Shown one piece after another: positions 26,394-36,620 of a stretch of DNA of 64,000 nucleotides. The stretch is from a virus. The notes beneath the pieces are model-generated. The model was given only the letters and a program-made list of their open reading frames with translations, was not told the DNA's origin and searched no databases. Every line of letters starts with the position of its first letter. The stretch's first letter is position 1. The stretch covers positions 1 through 64,000 of IMG/VR virus record IMGVR_UViG_3300020187_000021; one strand, 5' to 3'. A program made the position numbers and the translations under genes.

Positions 26394-28670
26394 TTATTTT
26401 CCTATTACATCTAAAAGTTCAAACGCTGCTCCTGGATTTGACATAGTTATTTTATCATTAACACTAGCATTTCTAGGTACATCATATCCCATTTTTTTAA
26501 GATCTCCCCAAGTTATAGGTTTTTTATCTACCATAATTTTATAACCTTGTCCTTCTTGAAAAACATTAAGAGAACTTTGAGAACCTCCTCCTAATTTTTG
26601 CTTAATAGTGTTTACTTTGTCTTTTCCAAATCTATTATCTCTATTTAACTCTTCAGTCATATTAAAGTCTAAACTTCTAGAGGCAAGTAATCCTTGATAA
26701 GCTATATCATCTGTAAAATCTTTAGCTGTTGCAGCTCCGTTAACAACTTTTTCAACCTTTCCTGTTACTGGGTTTCTGGTGTAATTTAAAGCTTCAAATA
26801 TGGCATCTGAATAAGATATGCCTGTTCCAGATACATCTTCTCCATTCATTTCTATTTCCATTAGACCATCTGTATTTGACTTTTCAAAGTGTACTTTAAT
26901 TCTTACTCTAGGATTTCTATAAGATCCCCCTTTTATAAATGCTACAGGTTTTATATTAGTAATATAGTTGTTTTTAAAATCTTGTCGATATTTATCATAA
27001 GATTCTTCATCTGATAATTCTGTACCTTTTACATTTTTAACTATAAAACCTCCTATACCTTCGCCAGTTAAAGCAGAAGTCAAGTTTTCTGTAATATGAT
27101 CAAAGTTTCCGTGAGCAGGTCTTATTTCAGTTTTTTGTTCTTTGAAATCTTGAACATCGTTTTCTAAATGTTCATTTAGAGCTTTTTGATATTCTTCTTG
27201 AGAAGTCTCTAACATGTTTGGCATATCTATGTATTTGCCAATTTTTTTAAGAGCTATATTTTTATCTTCTTGTTTTGCAGTTTCTTTTATTTTTTCTAAT
27301 TTTTGAATAGAGTATTTGTCTTTATCGTTAGGAATACTATTTAAGATATCATTTTTAACTTCTTTAAAAGCTTCTGAATTATACAAATTATATAATTGTT
27401 TTGATAATTCGCTTACAGGACCCGTTGTAGCAACTCTAGAATTATAAGAGTGAACTTCTCCATTTTCCATATATGCTGTAGGTATACCTAAATCATACAT
27501 AGTTCCTATTAATTCTTCTTCAGACATTGCTTTTAAATTTTCAGGAAGATATGCTCTTTCTAATGCTGAAGTAATATGTGATTTTTTATTTTCTACTTCT
27601 TCTTTAAATGCTTTGCCTTCATTTTCATCAAATTCTTTTACAGTAAGATCTAACTCTTCTTGAAATCTTCTAGCTTTAATATTATCAGCAGGATCTTCTG
27701 AATTTTGTAGTCTTTCTATTTCTTCTTTTCTATTTAATAAGTCGCCTTCCATTAAAATATATTTTCCTCCAGCTACAGTTATTAAACGGTTATCAAGTAA
27801 ATAATCATTCTTACCAGCACCAGCACCTTTACCTAAACCTTTTATAGACTCATATGAATCATTTTGCATTTTTAAATTTCCTGCGACTGCTGACGCATTA
27901 TATAAAAGATCGCTTACACCTTTTTCATCAAGTCCTCTTGTCTGAGATAAAAAATTCATATAGTTCATAACTTCAGGGTCATTCCCCATTGCTCCTGCAA
28001 CTCTTTCTTGAATATCTTGAGCAGATAGTACAACTGTCTTATCTGCTACTGTTCTTAAATTTCCTTCAGAATCTTCAAAAACTTCTCCTCTATATGATTC
28101 AGTTGTTTTAGCTTTAATTTCGTTTGCATAATCTACAGCTCTCTGTTGATAATTTATAGATTTAGTTCCTCCAAAGCTTTGATAGTCAGCAATTCCACCT
28201 TCTTCGTTTAAACCTTTATTTTTAACGTATCTACTATAAGCAAAGTTTTTTGCAGCATCTTTATCTTCGGCTGACATATCCTTATTAGAATCTATTTCTT
28301 TTACGTTAGCTTGATAACTATCATAAATTCCACCTGCCTTACCTATAACACCTGTACTACTAAATGCTTTATCTCTTTGTCTTTTGAGATTTCTAACCTC
28401 TCTAAACATTTCAGGACTATATCCTTCTTCAGTAAGTCTATTAGTTACATCGTTAATACCTTTAGATAATTTATCTACTTCTGCTTTAACTAAATCATCG
28501 TGAACACTTAATTGCTTAGTATCTTTTAAAGAAGCATCTATATCATCTCCAAGAGTAATAATGTTATTATGATTTTGTTGAGTAGCTTGTACTGGCATCA
28601 ACATATCTTCCATAGATAATGGTTGAAAATCAGAATATACTTGTCTTCGTGTAAATCTATTTGCAGCCAT
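26394..28670 (-). CDS. probable virion cargo protein, 758 aa
   Basis: No family is recognised. The protein is hydrophilic and mostly helical, rich in Lys, Glu, Asp and Asn, with no signal peptide or membrane segment. A beta-rich part around residues 560-640 contains PRVRIKVHFEKSNTDGLMEIEMNGEDVSG-like alternating strands (written here as a region, positions approximate). The C-terminus ends with a compact domain including GYKIMVDKKPITWGDLKKMG. Its ATG overlaps the stop of the upstream cargo gene by one base (TAATG at 28670), so the two are coupled. Position between the 667-residue Gly-rich protein and the muramidase giant suggests it is one of the ejected or tail-lumen proteins of this phage type. 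Confidence 0.78.
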   Translation of the reverse strand: MAANRFTRRQVYSDFQPLSMEDMLMPVQATQQNHNNIITLGDDIDASLKDTKQLSVHDDLVKAEVDKLSKGINDVTNRLTEEGYSPEMFREVRNLKRQRDKAFSSTGVIGKAGGIYDSYQANVKEIDSNKDMSAEDKDAAKNFAYSRYVKNKGLNEEGGIADYQSFGGTKSINYQQRAVDYANEIKAKTTESYRGEVFEDSEGNLRTVADKTVVLSAQDIQERVAGAMGNDPEVMNYMNFLSQTRGLDEKGVSDLLYNASAVAGNLKMQNDSYESIKGLGKGAGAGKNDYLLDNRLITVAGGKYILMEGDLLNRKEEIERLQNSEDPADNIKARRFQEELDLTVKEFDENEGKAFKEEVENKKSHITSALERAYLPENLKAMSEEELIGTMYDLGIPTAYMENGEVHSYNSRVATTGPVSELSKQLYNLYNSEAFKEVKNDILNSIPNDKDKYSIQKLEKIKETAKQEDKNIALKKIGKYIDMPNMLETSQEEYQKALNEHLENDVQDFKEQKTEIRPAHGNFDHITENLTSALTGEGIGGFIVKNVKGTELSDEESYDKYRQDFKNNYITNIKPVAFIKGGSYRNPRVRIKVHFEKSNTDGLMEIEMNGEDVSGTGISYSDAIFEALNYTRNPVTGKVEKVVNGAATAKDFTDDIAYQGLLASRSLDFNMTEELNRDNRFGKDKVNTIKQKLGGGSQSSLNVFQEGQGYKIMVDKKPITWGDLKKMGYDVPRNASVNDKITMSNPGAAFELLDVIGK

Positions 28671-30673
28671 TAGTCTTTCTTTTTCTTGTTTTTATAATAA
28701 ACATTACCATATCTGTCAACTTTATAATCGTACATATTGTTTACAGAATTTCTTCTATATCCTTCAGTACCATAGTCTCCCATTTGATTGCCTAGATTAG
28801 CTATACTATCTTGAGTAAGACCTTCTCTAACACCTTCATTTTGATCATTAATGACTTGAACACCATATCTGTTTCTTTGGTTCATAGCATCTTGTCTTAA
28901 TCTTAATTGAGCTACTCTAGATTTTTCTGCAGCATCTGCAGTATCAGAAGATATTCTAGCGTTTGTTTGAGCAGATAAAGTTCTATCTAACAATCCTAGT
29001 CTATTATTTAAATAAGAAGACCTACTTCCTCCAGAAGCATTTCTAAGACCCTGATCTGCAGCTCTAGCTGAAATATTTATATCATCATAAATTTTACTTC
29101 TGTCTATTAAATTCTCTTCAATAGGAACTGAAGTATTAAACATATCTAAATCTAATTTTTCATTAGGCTTCATATTTCTACCTAAGTTAATACCTGAAGT
29201 AATTATAGGAGCCATTCTAGAAATTCCATTTATTGCATCATTAGCTTTTCCAGGTTCCATAGTCAATCTTCGTTGATTGTTTGGAGCATTAACAGTTATA
29301 GGATCAGTATTATTGGCTATATTTTCTTTTTGCCATCTTGCAACATCTCTATCTGATTGTCTAGTTGCTCTATCTTTAAAAAAGCCTCCATCTCTGAATA
29401 ATCCATTAGGCTCTTTAGGTCTTACAGATTCTTGAAAAGCTTTAAGTCTTTCAAAATATCTTTCTTTGGCTTTGTTGGCAAACATATCGTTTTCTCTTGG
29501 GAATTTTTTATTTAAATGTTTAGAAGCATCTGCGAATGACTTACCTGTCAAACCTTTAGGAAGTTCTAAATCTTTTATCATATCTTTATTTAAGCTTAAA
29601 GAATCTGAGAATACATAGTTATCTACAGAAGTTTCTCCGTCTTCTACCTCTGCATCCATAGCAGGTAGTTGAATACCTCCATTCTCGTGGGTCTGGCCAT
29701 TAAATTCAGTAAGATCTCCACCATCTTTAAATTGAGTTCTCATCATAGGAGCAACATCTTTATAATTTTTTGCAAAGTATTCAGCGTCTTCAGATGACTC
29801 AAATTCCATACTTTCAGGACCTCTTTTAGGATCATTTAACAATTGCATTTTACCATCTACTTTTTGTATACCTGGAATTGCGTGTTTACCGTAGCTGCCC
29901 ATGTAATGAGTGCCTGTTGTTCCATCTTCAAAAGTATAAGTATCTGGATTATATCTAGTCATTCTTCTAGCTGCTGGATTACCAAATTCACTACCTAAAG
30001 CTATTTTAGCTTTCATCATACCTCTTTTACCAGCATTTTCAAGCTTTCCTCCATCACCATACTGTTTAAGTCTGCCTCCATATTTTCCTTTTTGAGCATC
30101 TATATTATCAAAGCGATTGTCTACAGCATTGTCATAAGCATCTTGAGCAGCATCTCTTTGTTTTCTAGCTTCTTTGCCTCCAGATATTGAACCAGCTATT
30201 GCTCCTATTCCTCCACCTACTATAGTTCCTACAGGACCAAAGGTGCTACCTATTTTAGTTCCTGTTTGAAATCCTTTTAGAGCTGATTTATTTGTTATTT
30301 GGCTTGCATCTCCATAATTAAATGTTCCTAAGGTTTCATTACCCATAGATTGTTGATCAACTTTTATTGAATCTGATATAACTCCTGCTACTGAACCTGC
30401 AGCATTTGCAATTCCTCCTGCTGGAGAACCTCCTCCTGCGCCTCCTGGATTACCAAACAATTGAGCATCGTTTGTAGCCATAGGTTGATTAGCTATTTGT
30501 TGAGGATCCATTGTATACTGAGTTAATTCAGCATTTCCAGGATGTTCATATTGAGGTTTAGATACAGTTAATCCTTGAGCATTAGATTGTCCTAAATTAA
30601 TCTCTTGTGGTAGATTTCCTCCTGCCCACATATAATTAGTAGTAGAAGATTTGAATAGTCTTTTTGGTTTCAT
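28670..30673 (-). CDS. probable internal/ejection protein with glycine-zipper segments, 667 aa
   Basis: The N-terminal third is rich in Gly, Ala, Asn and Gln. It has a low-complexity patch (GNPGGAGGGSPAGGIANAAG, about residues 74-93) and a glycine-zipper-like hydrophobic stretch (FGPVGTIVGGGIGAIAGSIS, about 145-164) of the kind found in phage proteins that insert into host membranes. Next come KYGGRLKQYGDGG, a motif type common in Bacteroidota phage virion proteins, and a mid-part with HENGGIQLP and DGETSVDNYVFSDSL. The C-terminal third is Arg/Asn-rich and helical. The gene is first in the cargo run, preceded by a 106-base gap that may hold a promoter. A channel-forming or cargo role is inferred from composition and position. 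Confidence 0.8.
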   Translation of the reverse strand: MKPKRLFKSSTTNYMWAGGNLPQEINLGQSNAQGLTVSKPQYEHPGNAELTQYTMDPQQIANQPMATNDAQLFGNPGGAGGGSPAGGIANAAGSVAGVISDSIKVDQQSMGNETLGTFNYGDASQITNKSALKGFQTGTKIGSTFGPVGTIVGGGIGAIAGSISGGKEARKQRDAAQDAYDNAVDNRFDNIDAQKGKYGGRLKQYGDGGKLENAGKRGMMKAKIALGSEFGNPAARRMTRYNPDTYTFEDGTTGTHYMGSYGKHAIPGIQKVDGKMQLLNDPKRGPESMEFESSEDAEYFAKNYKDVAPMMRTQFKDGGDLTEFNGQTHENGGIQLPAMDAEVEDGETSVDNYVFSDSLSLNKDMIKDLELPKGLTGKSFADASKHLNKKFPRENDMFANKAKERYFERLKAFQESVRPKEPNGLFRDGGFFKDRATRQSDRDVARWQKENIANNTDPITVNAPNNQRRLTMEPGKANDAINGISRMAPIITSGINLGRNMKPNEKLDLDMFNTSVPIEENLIDRSKIYDDINISARAADQGLRNASGGSRSSYLNNRLGLLDRTLSAQTNARISSDTADAAEKSRVAQLRLRQDAMNQRNRYGVQVINDQNEGVREGLTQDSIANLGNQMGDYGTEGYRRNSVNNMYDYKVDRYGNVYYKNKKKKD

Positions 30674-30779
30674 AGTAGCAAAAATATAAATAGTTATAAC
30701 TAATCAATGCAAATACTTAATAATTTTATTATGGTTTACATTAAATTTTATTATTTAATTGTCCTCAGTGTGATTTAGG
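30674..30779 (-). promoter_or_regulatory. intergenic gap with a possible Bacteroidota-type promoter for the cargo genes
   Basis: This is the longest gap among the tail and cargo genes. Reading the - strand, TTTG (30713-30710) and TATTTTTG (30686-30679) match the Bacteroides -33 TTTG and -7 TAnnTTTG elements, but the 23-base spacing is longer than usual and the -7 element ends only 5 bases before the ATG, implying a nearly leaderless message. In such AT-rich DNA chance matches are frequent, so this is a weak candidate. No clear terminator is visible for the preceding gene. Confidence 0.25.
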
Positions 30780-33700
30780 TTATGATCTAAATGTAGTATA
30801 CAAATCATTCATAACATATTCATAATTGTCATCGTTATTAAAATATAGTATGATATTTAACCAAGGACCTCTCATAGTAAGTCTAGAGTTCTGTTGTCTA
30901 GGTATATTAGCTTCCCAAGTTCTTTGAAGTCTAGCTATATTGCCTAGGTTAGTAAAAGGTACTATACCAGAATCTTGATAATCATTATATACTCTGCATG
31001 AGTGAGGATGTACAGCAGGTAGGTCATTTCCACTAGAATCTTTAGCTTCCATGTTGAAAGTCCAATTATCGAATATTTTAGATACGTCTGAACCTCCATT
31101 GACAACTATATGTAGATATGATTGTTTAGGCGCAATTCCGTAGTAAGTTGATATATCTCCTCTGTTATGAACATATATAGAGTTTTTAGTTACAGGATCT
31201 ATGCTTAATAAGTTTTTATTGTCTTGAATTAAAGAATAAGGTTGGTATCTATATTCTCCAGAGAATGCTCCAGCACCACCATTTAAACTTTCTTTAAACG
31301 CTAAAACTTTGCTTTCTACTATTTGAGGACTTTTAAATACGAACAATCCTTCAGAAAATTCATTATTGTATTGACCTATTACTCCATATCCTTGTAGAGG
31401 TCTATCTAATTTATAATCATCTAAATAATTTATTTGTTTAAGCTTTCCGTGAATATTTTTTATATCTGAAATATCCATGTTATTGCCTATAACTTTTATT
31501 TTATTTTGAAGAGTATCATAATAATATACGGCACTCTTAGTAGAAAATACAGACCATTTATTTAATGTTCCAGATTTAGTACTTAAATACTTTTTATCAT
31601 GCAATACTCCTCCATAACCTAGTTCAATTGACTTAGAATCGTTTGCTTGAGTTTGAACTCTAGGATTGATACTAATATGAGCTACTCCGCTATGTTGTAA
31701 GCACATTACCTCATCTTTATGATTAATAAGCTTCTTAATAGGTCCATATCTGGGATCTAATTCTAAAAATACATTAGTTAAATATCTAGTGTACGAGTCT
31801 ATAATTTCATTATTAAATTTAGATTCAGAGGCTTTAATTATAAAATCAAAGTTAGTTACTTCATTAAAATTAATAGGTTTTGAAATATATGTAGGATATT
31901 CTGATTCTTTTGTGTATACGCTATCAAATTTAAAAAATTCACTTTTTTGAGTTTTAAATTCTCCAAACATGTCTTGATTCTCTAAATCTTCAAAAGCTGG
32001 AATTACGCTAGTTTCTAATACGCATTCTACTATTTGTTTATTAGAAGACACCCCATAATTGTTTGCCCAAGTTTCGTCAAAAGAAGCTTTAAGAATAGTG
32101 CATAACGCAGTAGCAGTATCTCCTCCGTATATTGTTTCATACGCATAGTTGCTAGTAAAAGGCTCTGAACAAGGTATGTATTCAGTATTAGCTCTTTGAT
32201 GATGAGCATATCCTCCATATTGACTTCTATCTATTTTTCTAAAATCTATAATGCAAGGTTTGTCTATTAAAAAGCTTCCTCCTCCAGTAGGTAATCCTGA
32301 AGATGTCCAAGCAATAACATTAGTTCCGCTACATATATAACTTTCAGTAGCTGCAGACCCTACTTCAGGCGAAAAAAGGAGTCTATTCCACATAGAATTT
32401 CTTGTTGAATAGTCTCCTAATTGATAAAGTTTGTTTTGAACTGTTAATTTTTCAATGTTTCCTGGCGTATATTTTTTGTCATTATCATCAGGATATACTA
32501 AATTATCCCACAATTTCTGATCTAATCTACGATGGTAAAACGTTTTAAATCCAGATGAAGCTTGATCAGTCTTAAACTCTATAGGTTCAGTTCTGTATTC
32601 AGTTTTATAATTATGAGTAGACGCTATAGGATAAAAATAATCTCCATCTTTTGATGATATATCTATATAATGTCCTTCGTGACTAACTAAATAATTTACT
32701 CCATAATCAGATGTAAATTCTTGTTCTGGATAAGGAGTACCGTAAACAAGAGCTCCATGATATGTAGGCGATGAATAACCTTGTTGAAATCCAGGACCAT
32801 GAAAAGGGTAAGAAAATGTCTCTGGTTGAGCATATGGAGCAGGCTTAGTTCCTTCTCCTACAGCAGCGTCCATATGCCAAAGAGGTTTAACTCCTTGCAT
32901 CATAAATCCTTGAGTAGCTATAGTTCTATCAGCTTGTTTTCTTTTGGCTCTTACAATTCTCCATTTCCATCCTGCTTTCCATTCTGCAGGTAAATTTTTT
33001 AATTTTACACTTAAATGAGGTATTTGAACTTCTCCGTTTAAATCTAAATGGTAAGAAGGAAATTTAATATCTCCTATCCATTTTACAAAAGACCATTGAC
33101 CATACTCATTTAAAAACTGAATGCCAAATCTATAAATTTCCATTCTTTTGTATCCTTTAGCTGGAACATAGTCTTGGTACAAACTTGAATATCCTGAATG
33201 AACAGTTTCTCTAGTAAATCCAAAAGGTCTTTTTCCTGTTCCAAAACGATATTGAATATTAGGACCTTCTCCTCCTACAGTGCCTCCATTAGATTGGAAT
33301 TTATAACTTCCATCGTATCCTGTAACACTTAAGTCTAAATTAGATATATTAAAACAATCAAATGTACTTTCTGTTCCAGTTAACGTAGGGTAATTAGAGC
33401 TGGTAAACGATTTTTCTAATGCATATGTGCTAGGATCAGTAGATTTTCCGTTAGCTTTATATATTTTACAATTACTAGAAGAATTAAATCTATATGCTCT
33501 AGCATCCCAATCTAAATCAAATTCTTTTTCTGTAATACCTCCAAGAAATAATCTATTATCTTTTTCTGCTATTGTTTCTACTACTTTAGGATCTCCTCCT
33601 AAGTTAGAAAATTCTGTTAAAGAGAGAGTAGCTAAAGTTTGTCCTATGTCTGATATTTCTATATAATTATTTTCTTGAGGAATATAAGGAACATCTTCCA

Positions 33701-34679
33701 TTAAAGTTACAGTAGGAATGTCAGTACTATTAGCATAATGAACTCTATACACTCTAGCATTATTAAAAGCTAAATCTGCCCAAAATGAAAATGAAACTTG
33801 TTGATCTTTAACATAGATAGGTAAAGATAAAGGTGATATTTTACTCTCGGCACCTGATCTATTAAATAGAGAGTATGCATATTGTACCATACCTTTTTCT
33901 TTAGGTTCTCCAGGAAGGTATGATACAAATTTAGGAGCATAATAATCTCCGTTTGGTGTAAATTCTAATTGGCTATTTGATATATCATGGGGGCTGTCAG
34001 CTCCTAAGTTAAAATGTTTTACAGTTTCTTTAGCATCTGTCCAATATACTTTTTCTACTTTATTGTTTTCATGTCTGCTATGTGTTTCAAGCATGTAGTA
34101 TGTAGAGTGTGGTATTGCTCCAACGTACATCATTTGAATTGTATAGGTTAAATCATCATCATAAGTTATTCTCCATATGCAAAATCTTGCAGTCGAGTCT
34201 GGCGCAGAAGATGAACTAGTAGATGAGAATACAATTAAATCATCTCTCATAGTAGTCCAACCAATAATTTTATGGTCATTTTTACTAATAAAGCTATTAC
34301 CTAAATCTAAAGTATCTTTATTATAATAATAAGAGTACTGTAGCATGTTGCCATTATATACTCCAGATGAACTATTAGCAGTAGTAGTTATAATTTTTCC
34401 TCTATGATATTTAGGTAGAGAACTTTCTGTTAGTAATACATTATGACCTGACGGCAATGTATCTCCTTTATACACACCATCTTTAATAGCAATCGTTCTA
34501 ATAGAAGGCAACTCTAACATTTTAACATTTCCTTTTACAGAAGATAATGCTAAAGAGGTTTCTCCTTGATCTGTATATATTCTTAAGTCTACTAATTCTC
34601 TAAGCTTATTAGCTTGAAATTTTAGATTGCTAGTATCAGAATCTAATCCTCCTGAGTAAGTATGTCTTGCTGTAGCCAT
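30780..34679 (-). CDS. large tail protein, muzzle/tail-nozzle type, 1299 aa
   Basis: The protein is long, beta-rich and full of aromatic, Ser, Thr and Gly residues, with no membrane segment. It begins MATARHTYSGGLDSDTSNL, the type of start seen in crAss-like phage large tail proteins (the muzzle of crAss001) and in T7-like nozzle proteins that begin with 'GGl..d'. Segments such as YSLFNRSGAESKISPLSLP and LWDNLVYPDD suggest repeated beta-propeller-like units. It lies between the ring-type protein (34681-35391) and the cargo genes, as the muzzle gene does in related phages. It would close the tail tip and hold back cargo before ejection. The assignment comes from length, composition, start motif and gene order. 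Confidence 0.78.
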   Translation of the reverse strand: MATARHTYSGGLDSDTSNLKFQANKLRELVDLRIYTDQGETSLALSSVKGNVKMLELPSIRTIAIKDGVYKGDTLPSGHNVLLTESSLPKYHRGKIITTTANSSSGVYNGNMLQYSYYYNKDTLDLGNSFISKNDHKIIGWTTMRDDLIVFSSTSSSSAPDSTARFCIWRITYDDDLTYTIQMMYVGAIPHSTYYMLETHSRHENNKVEKVYWTDAKETVKHFNLGADSPHDISNSQLEFTPNGDYYAPKFVSYLPGEPKEKGMVQYAYSLFNRSGAESKISPLSLPIYVKDQQVSFSFWADLAFNNARVYRVHYANSTDIPTVTLMEDVPYIPQENNYIEISDIGQTLATLSLTEFSNLGGDPKVVETIAEKDNRLFLGGITEKEFDLDWDARAYRFNSSSNCKIYKANGKSTDPSTYALEKSFTSSNYPTLTGTESTFDCFNISNLDLSVTGYDGSYKFQSNGGTVGGEGPNIQYRFGTGKRPFGFTRETVHSGYSSLYQDYVPAKGYKRMEIYRFGIQFLNEYGQWSFVKWIGDIKFPSYHLDLNGEVQIPHLSVKLKNLPAEWKAGWKWRIVRAKRKQADRTIATQGFMMQGVKPLWHMDAAVGEGTKPAPYAQPETFSYPFHGPGFQQGYSSPTYHGALVYGTPYPEQEFTSDYGVNYLVSHEGHYIDISSKDGDYFYPIASTHNYKTEYRTEPIEFKTDQASSGFKTFYHRRLDQKLWDNLVYPDDNDKKYTPGNIEKLTVQNKLYQLGDYSTRNSMWNRLLFSPEVGSAATESYICSGTNVIAWTSSGLPTGGGSFLIDKPCIIDFRKIDRSQYGGYAHHQRANTEYIPCSEPFTSNYAYETIYGGDTATALCTILKASFDETWANNYGVSSNKQIVECVLETSVIPAFEDLENQDMFGEFKTQKSEFFKFDSVYTKESEYPTYISKPINFNEVTNFDFIIKASESKFNNEIIDSYTRYLTNVFLELDPRYGPIKKLINHKDEVMCLQHSGVAHISINPRVQTQANDSKSIELGYGGVLHDKKYLSTKSGTLNKWSVFSTKSAVYYYDTLQNKIKVIGNNMDISDIKNIHGKLKQINYLDDYKLDRPLQGYGVIGQYNNEFSEGLFVFKSPQIVESKVLAFKESLNGGAGAFSGEYRYQPYSLIQDNKNLLSIDPVTKNSIYVHNRGDISTYYGIAPKQSYLHIVVNGGSDVSKIFDNWTFNMEAKDSSGNDLPAVHPHSCRVYNDYQDSGIVPFTNLGNIARLQRTWEANIPRQQNSRLTMRGPWLNIILYFNNDDNYEYVMNDLYTTFRS

Positions 34680-34680
34680 A

Positions 34681-35391
34681 TTAAGTTAAATTATTTCTTT
34701 TTTCTTGTGAGCCTGTATGTTTGAAAAAGGTTTCCCAATCATTAAGCTTAGGAATTAATCTTAAGCTGTTATTAGCTATAGATCTCATTTGATCATAAGT
34801 TCCTATAGCAAGTCTTGTTTTAGCTGCTCCTATGCTATGTAAATACTCTCTTTCTGAATATTGGAATACATCTCCATTGAGTTTTCCTTTTCTCCAAAGC
34901 TTATAATCAATTTTATATCTAACAAAGTCAGACACAGCTCTTATTACTTTATAGTCATCTGGAATTAATGGCCCGCCATCTTCATCAGCATAATAATCTA
35001 AAGTAGCCATTCTAACAGTACCTTCTTTAAATGAAGTGAATATGTAACCATTAGTAACTGTATAAGTTGCATCTGAGTCACAAGTAGTATCTTCTGAGTT
35101 TTCGCAATGATAATAGTTATGCATTAAATCTCCAGCATATCTCATAGGTAGTTTTTTATCAACCCATAAAGTAGCTTGTATTTGTTTTGTATTACACGGA
35201 AGATTTCCTCTAGACTTAGATACTACAATATCATGAAAGGCAGGTTTATAAGTTTCAGGTGCTCCAATATAGTCCAATACTTCGTAGGCCCATTCATATA
35301 TTTCATATGGTTCTACTTCTTGGGTGTAATCGTTATCTCTAAATAGTTTTTCTATTGTAGAAGCTAAAGGTATGAAATTTCCGTTATGCAT
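34681..35391 (-). CDS. probable tail ring/tubular protein, 236 aa
   Basis: The protein is soluble and alpha/beta. It has a helical N-terminus with EIYEWAYEVLDYIGAP, a strand-rich middle (IVVSKSRGNLPCNTKQI; GYIFTSFKEGTVRMATLDYYAD) and a helical C-terminus (VIRAVSDFVRYKIDYKLWRKG) ending in a stretch containing TYDQMRSIANNSLRLIPK. The EGTVRMAYLDYY-type strand followed by 'DE.GlPlIPDd..' is widespread in crAss-like and other Bacteroidota phages in the tail ring protein upstream of the muzzle gene. The stop is one base from the muzzle ATG. The role as a tail ring or adaptor is inferred from this pattern and order. Confidence 0.75.
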   Translation of the reverse strand: MHNGNFIPLASTIEKLFRDNDYTQEVEPYEIYEWAYEVLDYIGAPETYKPAFHDIVVSKSRGNLPCNTKQIQATLWVDKKLPMRYAGDLMHNYYHCENSEDTTCDSDATYTVTNGYIFTSFKEGTVRMATLDYYADEDGGPLIPDDYKVIRAVSDFVRYKIDYKLWRKGKLNGDVFQYSEREYLHSIGAAKTRLAIGTYDQMRSIANNSLRLIPKLNDWETFFKHTGSQEKRNNLT

Positions 35392-35393
35392 AA

Positions 35394-35900
35394 TTATAAT
35401 TTAAAAAAGTCTCCTTTGAATTTAGGATTCTTAAGGTTAGCTGCTAATTCTCTTTTTAAAGGTCTTGCAAACTTAAACATGTAAACATTTTTACAAGGAT
35501 AGTTTGCTGTTCGCTTATCGTATTTAAACTTATATCTGTATTCGTCAGTATGAAGATTAAAATGATAAATGAATTTCTTTTTTCTTAGTTCTGGTTTCTT
35601 AGCCCATAAGTCATTTGTAGATTTCCAATCTATAGGAAACCTAGTAATTAGTTTTCCATTTCCGTCTGTCTTAAAAGAAGGCTTAAACTTTTTAACTGAT
35701 AGTACTCCTAACCTAGAAGGCATTTTAAATTCTAAGTTGTTTTGTATCATATGTTCTCCTACTTCTTTTAGGAAAGCTCTTAATATTTCTTTATATAGTT
35801 TTTCTCCTACATTATAAGCGTTAAACGTTTTTTGTTCGCAATAGTTTTTATCATAGTATTTATAATAATCTCTTATTCCGTAATCTGATATTATTCTCAT
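35394..35900 (-). CDS. IHF/HU-fold virion protein of crAss-like phages
   Basis: The 168-residue basic protein contains YKEILRAFLKEVGEHM followed by LEFKMPSRLGVLSVKKFKP, the helix-helix-strand pattern of the IHF/HU fold that is conserved as 'IHF subunit' in the crAss-like structural module. In those phages the IHF-like proteins are tail-ring components rather than free DNA-bending proteins. The C-terminal half is Lys/Tyr/Phe-rich (FIYHFNLHTDEYRYKFKYD) and may form an extra beta-domain. It is placed between the 236- and 234-residue ring-type proteins with gaps of 2 and 9 bases. The fold call is moderately secure; the ring role is inferred. Confidence 0.75.
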   Translation of the reverse strand: MRIISDYGIRDYYKYYDKNYCEQKTFNAYNVGEKLYKEILRAFLKEVGEHMIQNNLEFKMPSRLGVLSVKKFKPSFKTDGNGKLITRFPIDWKSTNDLWAKKPELRKKKFIYHFNLHTDEYRYKFKYDKRTANYPCKNVYMFKFARPLKRELAANLKNPKFKGDFFKL

Positions 35901-35909
35901 TCTTTATTT

Positions 35910-36614
35910 TTATCTACCTGCTACTACTTTACCTGTGTCATCATTAGAATTATTAGAACTGTCAGTAGGAACAGAATATCTCTGTAATAATATTTTAACT
36001 ACTTCTGGTTTTAATATAGCCACCATATCTGCTGTAATAGGATATGGACTGTCCCATGTAAAACATGGATCTCCATCACAGGTGGTAAATGAGCTGATAT
36101 CTTCTGGATTTTCAAATAGTCCTCTGATATTAATCCATTTTTGTCTGTACAATGATGGGTTCTTAGATACTAAATGCACTCTACCATTTAAGTAAAAACC
36201 ATATACAGCAAGTTGAGAAGCTCTTCCATTGCCTGAGTATAAAGCTTTCTCGTAAGTTACTATAGAATAGTTTCTATAAAATTTATCTATAGAGCCTATC
36301 CTGGTTAATCCTGTAGCACCTCTTAGTGAAAGTGGAGCAGGAATTTCTTTCTTTGTTCTTATTATTTTACAAGTGCTATCAAAATCACAACAAGATTCTG
36401 CAGGAGCTAATTCTAATTCCACACAGCCTAAATCTTGAATAAGGGTTTCGTCTATTATTCTGCTATTAGCATCTAGACTTCTTCTAAGGTATAATGCTCT
36501 TTGATTGTTCCATTCAAATAGAATGTTTCTATCATCTATATTAGAATCATCAGATAAACTCCTAATGTCTTCTCTAGTAGCAAATATAATCTTGTTAGGT
36601 GTGATATCACTCAT
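35910..36614 (-). CDS. tail/head-neck structural protein of the crAss-like module, 234 aa
   Basis: A soluble, beta-rich protein with five cysteines (LGCVELELAPAESCCDF, STCK and CDGDPCF), and a C-terminal helix after SPYPITADMVAILKPEVVKILLQRY. The 'YPI..DM...L...VL...l' ending is typical of a structural protein that neighbours the IHF-like gene in crAss-like phages. The last 20 residues (SSNNSNDDTG) are low-complexity. It may be a ring or connector component. I recognise the gene by context and general pattern, not by a defined domain. Confidence 0.68.
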   Translation of the reverse strand: MSDITPNKIIFATREDIRSLSDDSNIDDRNILFEWNNQRALYLRRSLDANSRIIDETLIQDLGCVELELAPAESCCDFDSTCKIIRTKKEIPAPLSLRGATGLTRIGSIDKFYRNYSIVTYEKALYSGNGRASQLAVYGFYLNGRVHLVSKNPSLYRQKWINIRGLFENPEDISSFTTCDGDPCFTWDSPYPITADMVAILKPEVVKILLQRYSVPTDSSNNSNDDTGKVVAGR

Positions 36615-36620
36615 TGTTTT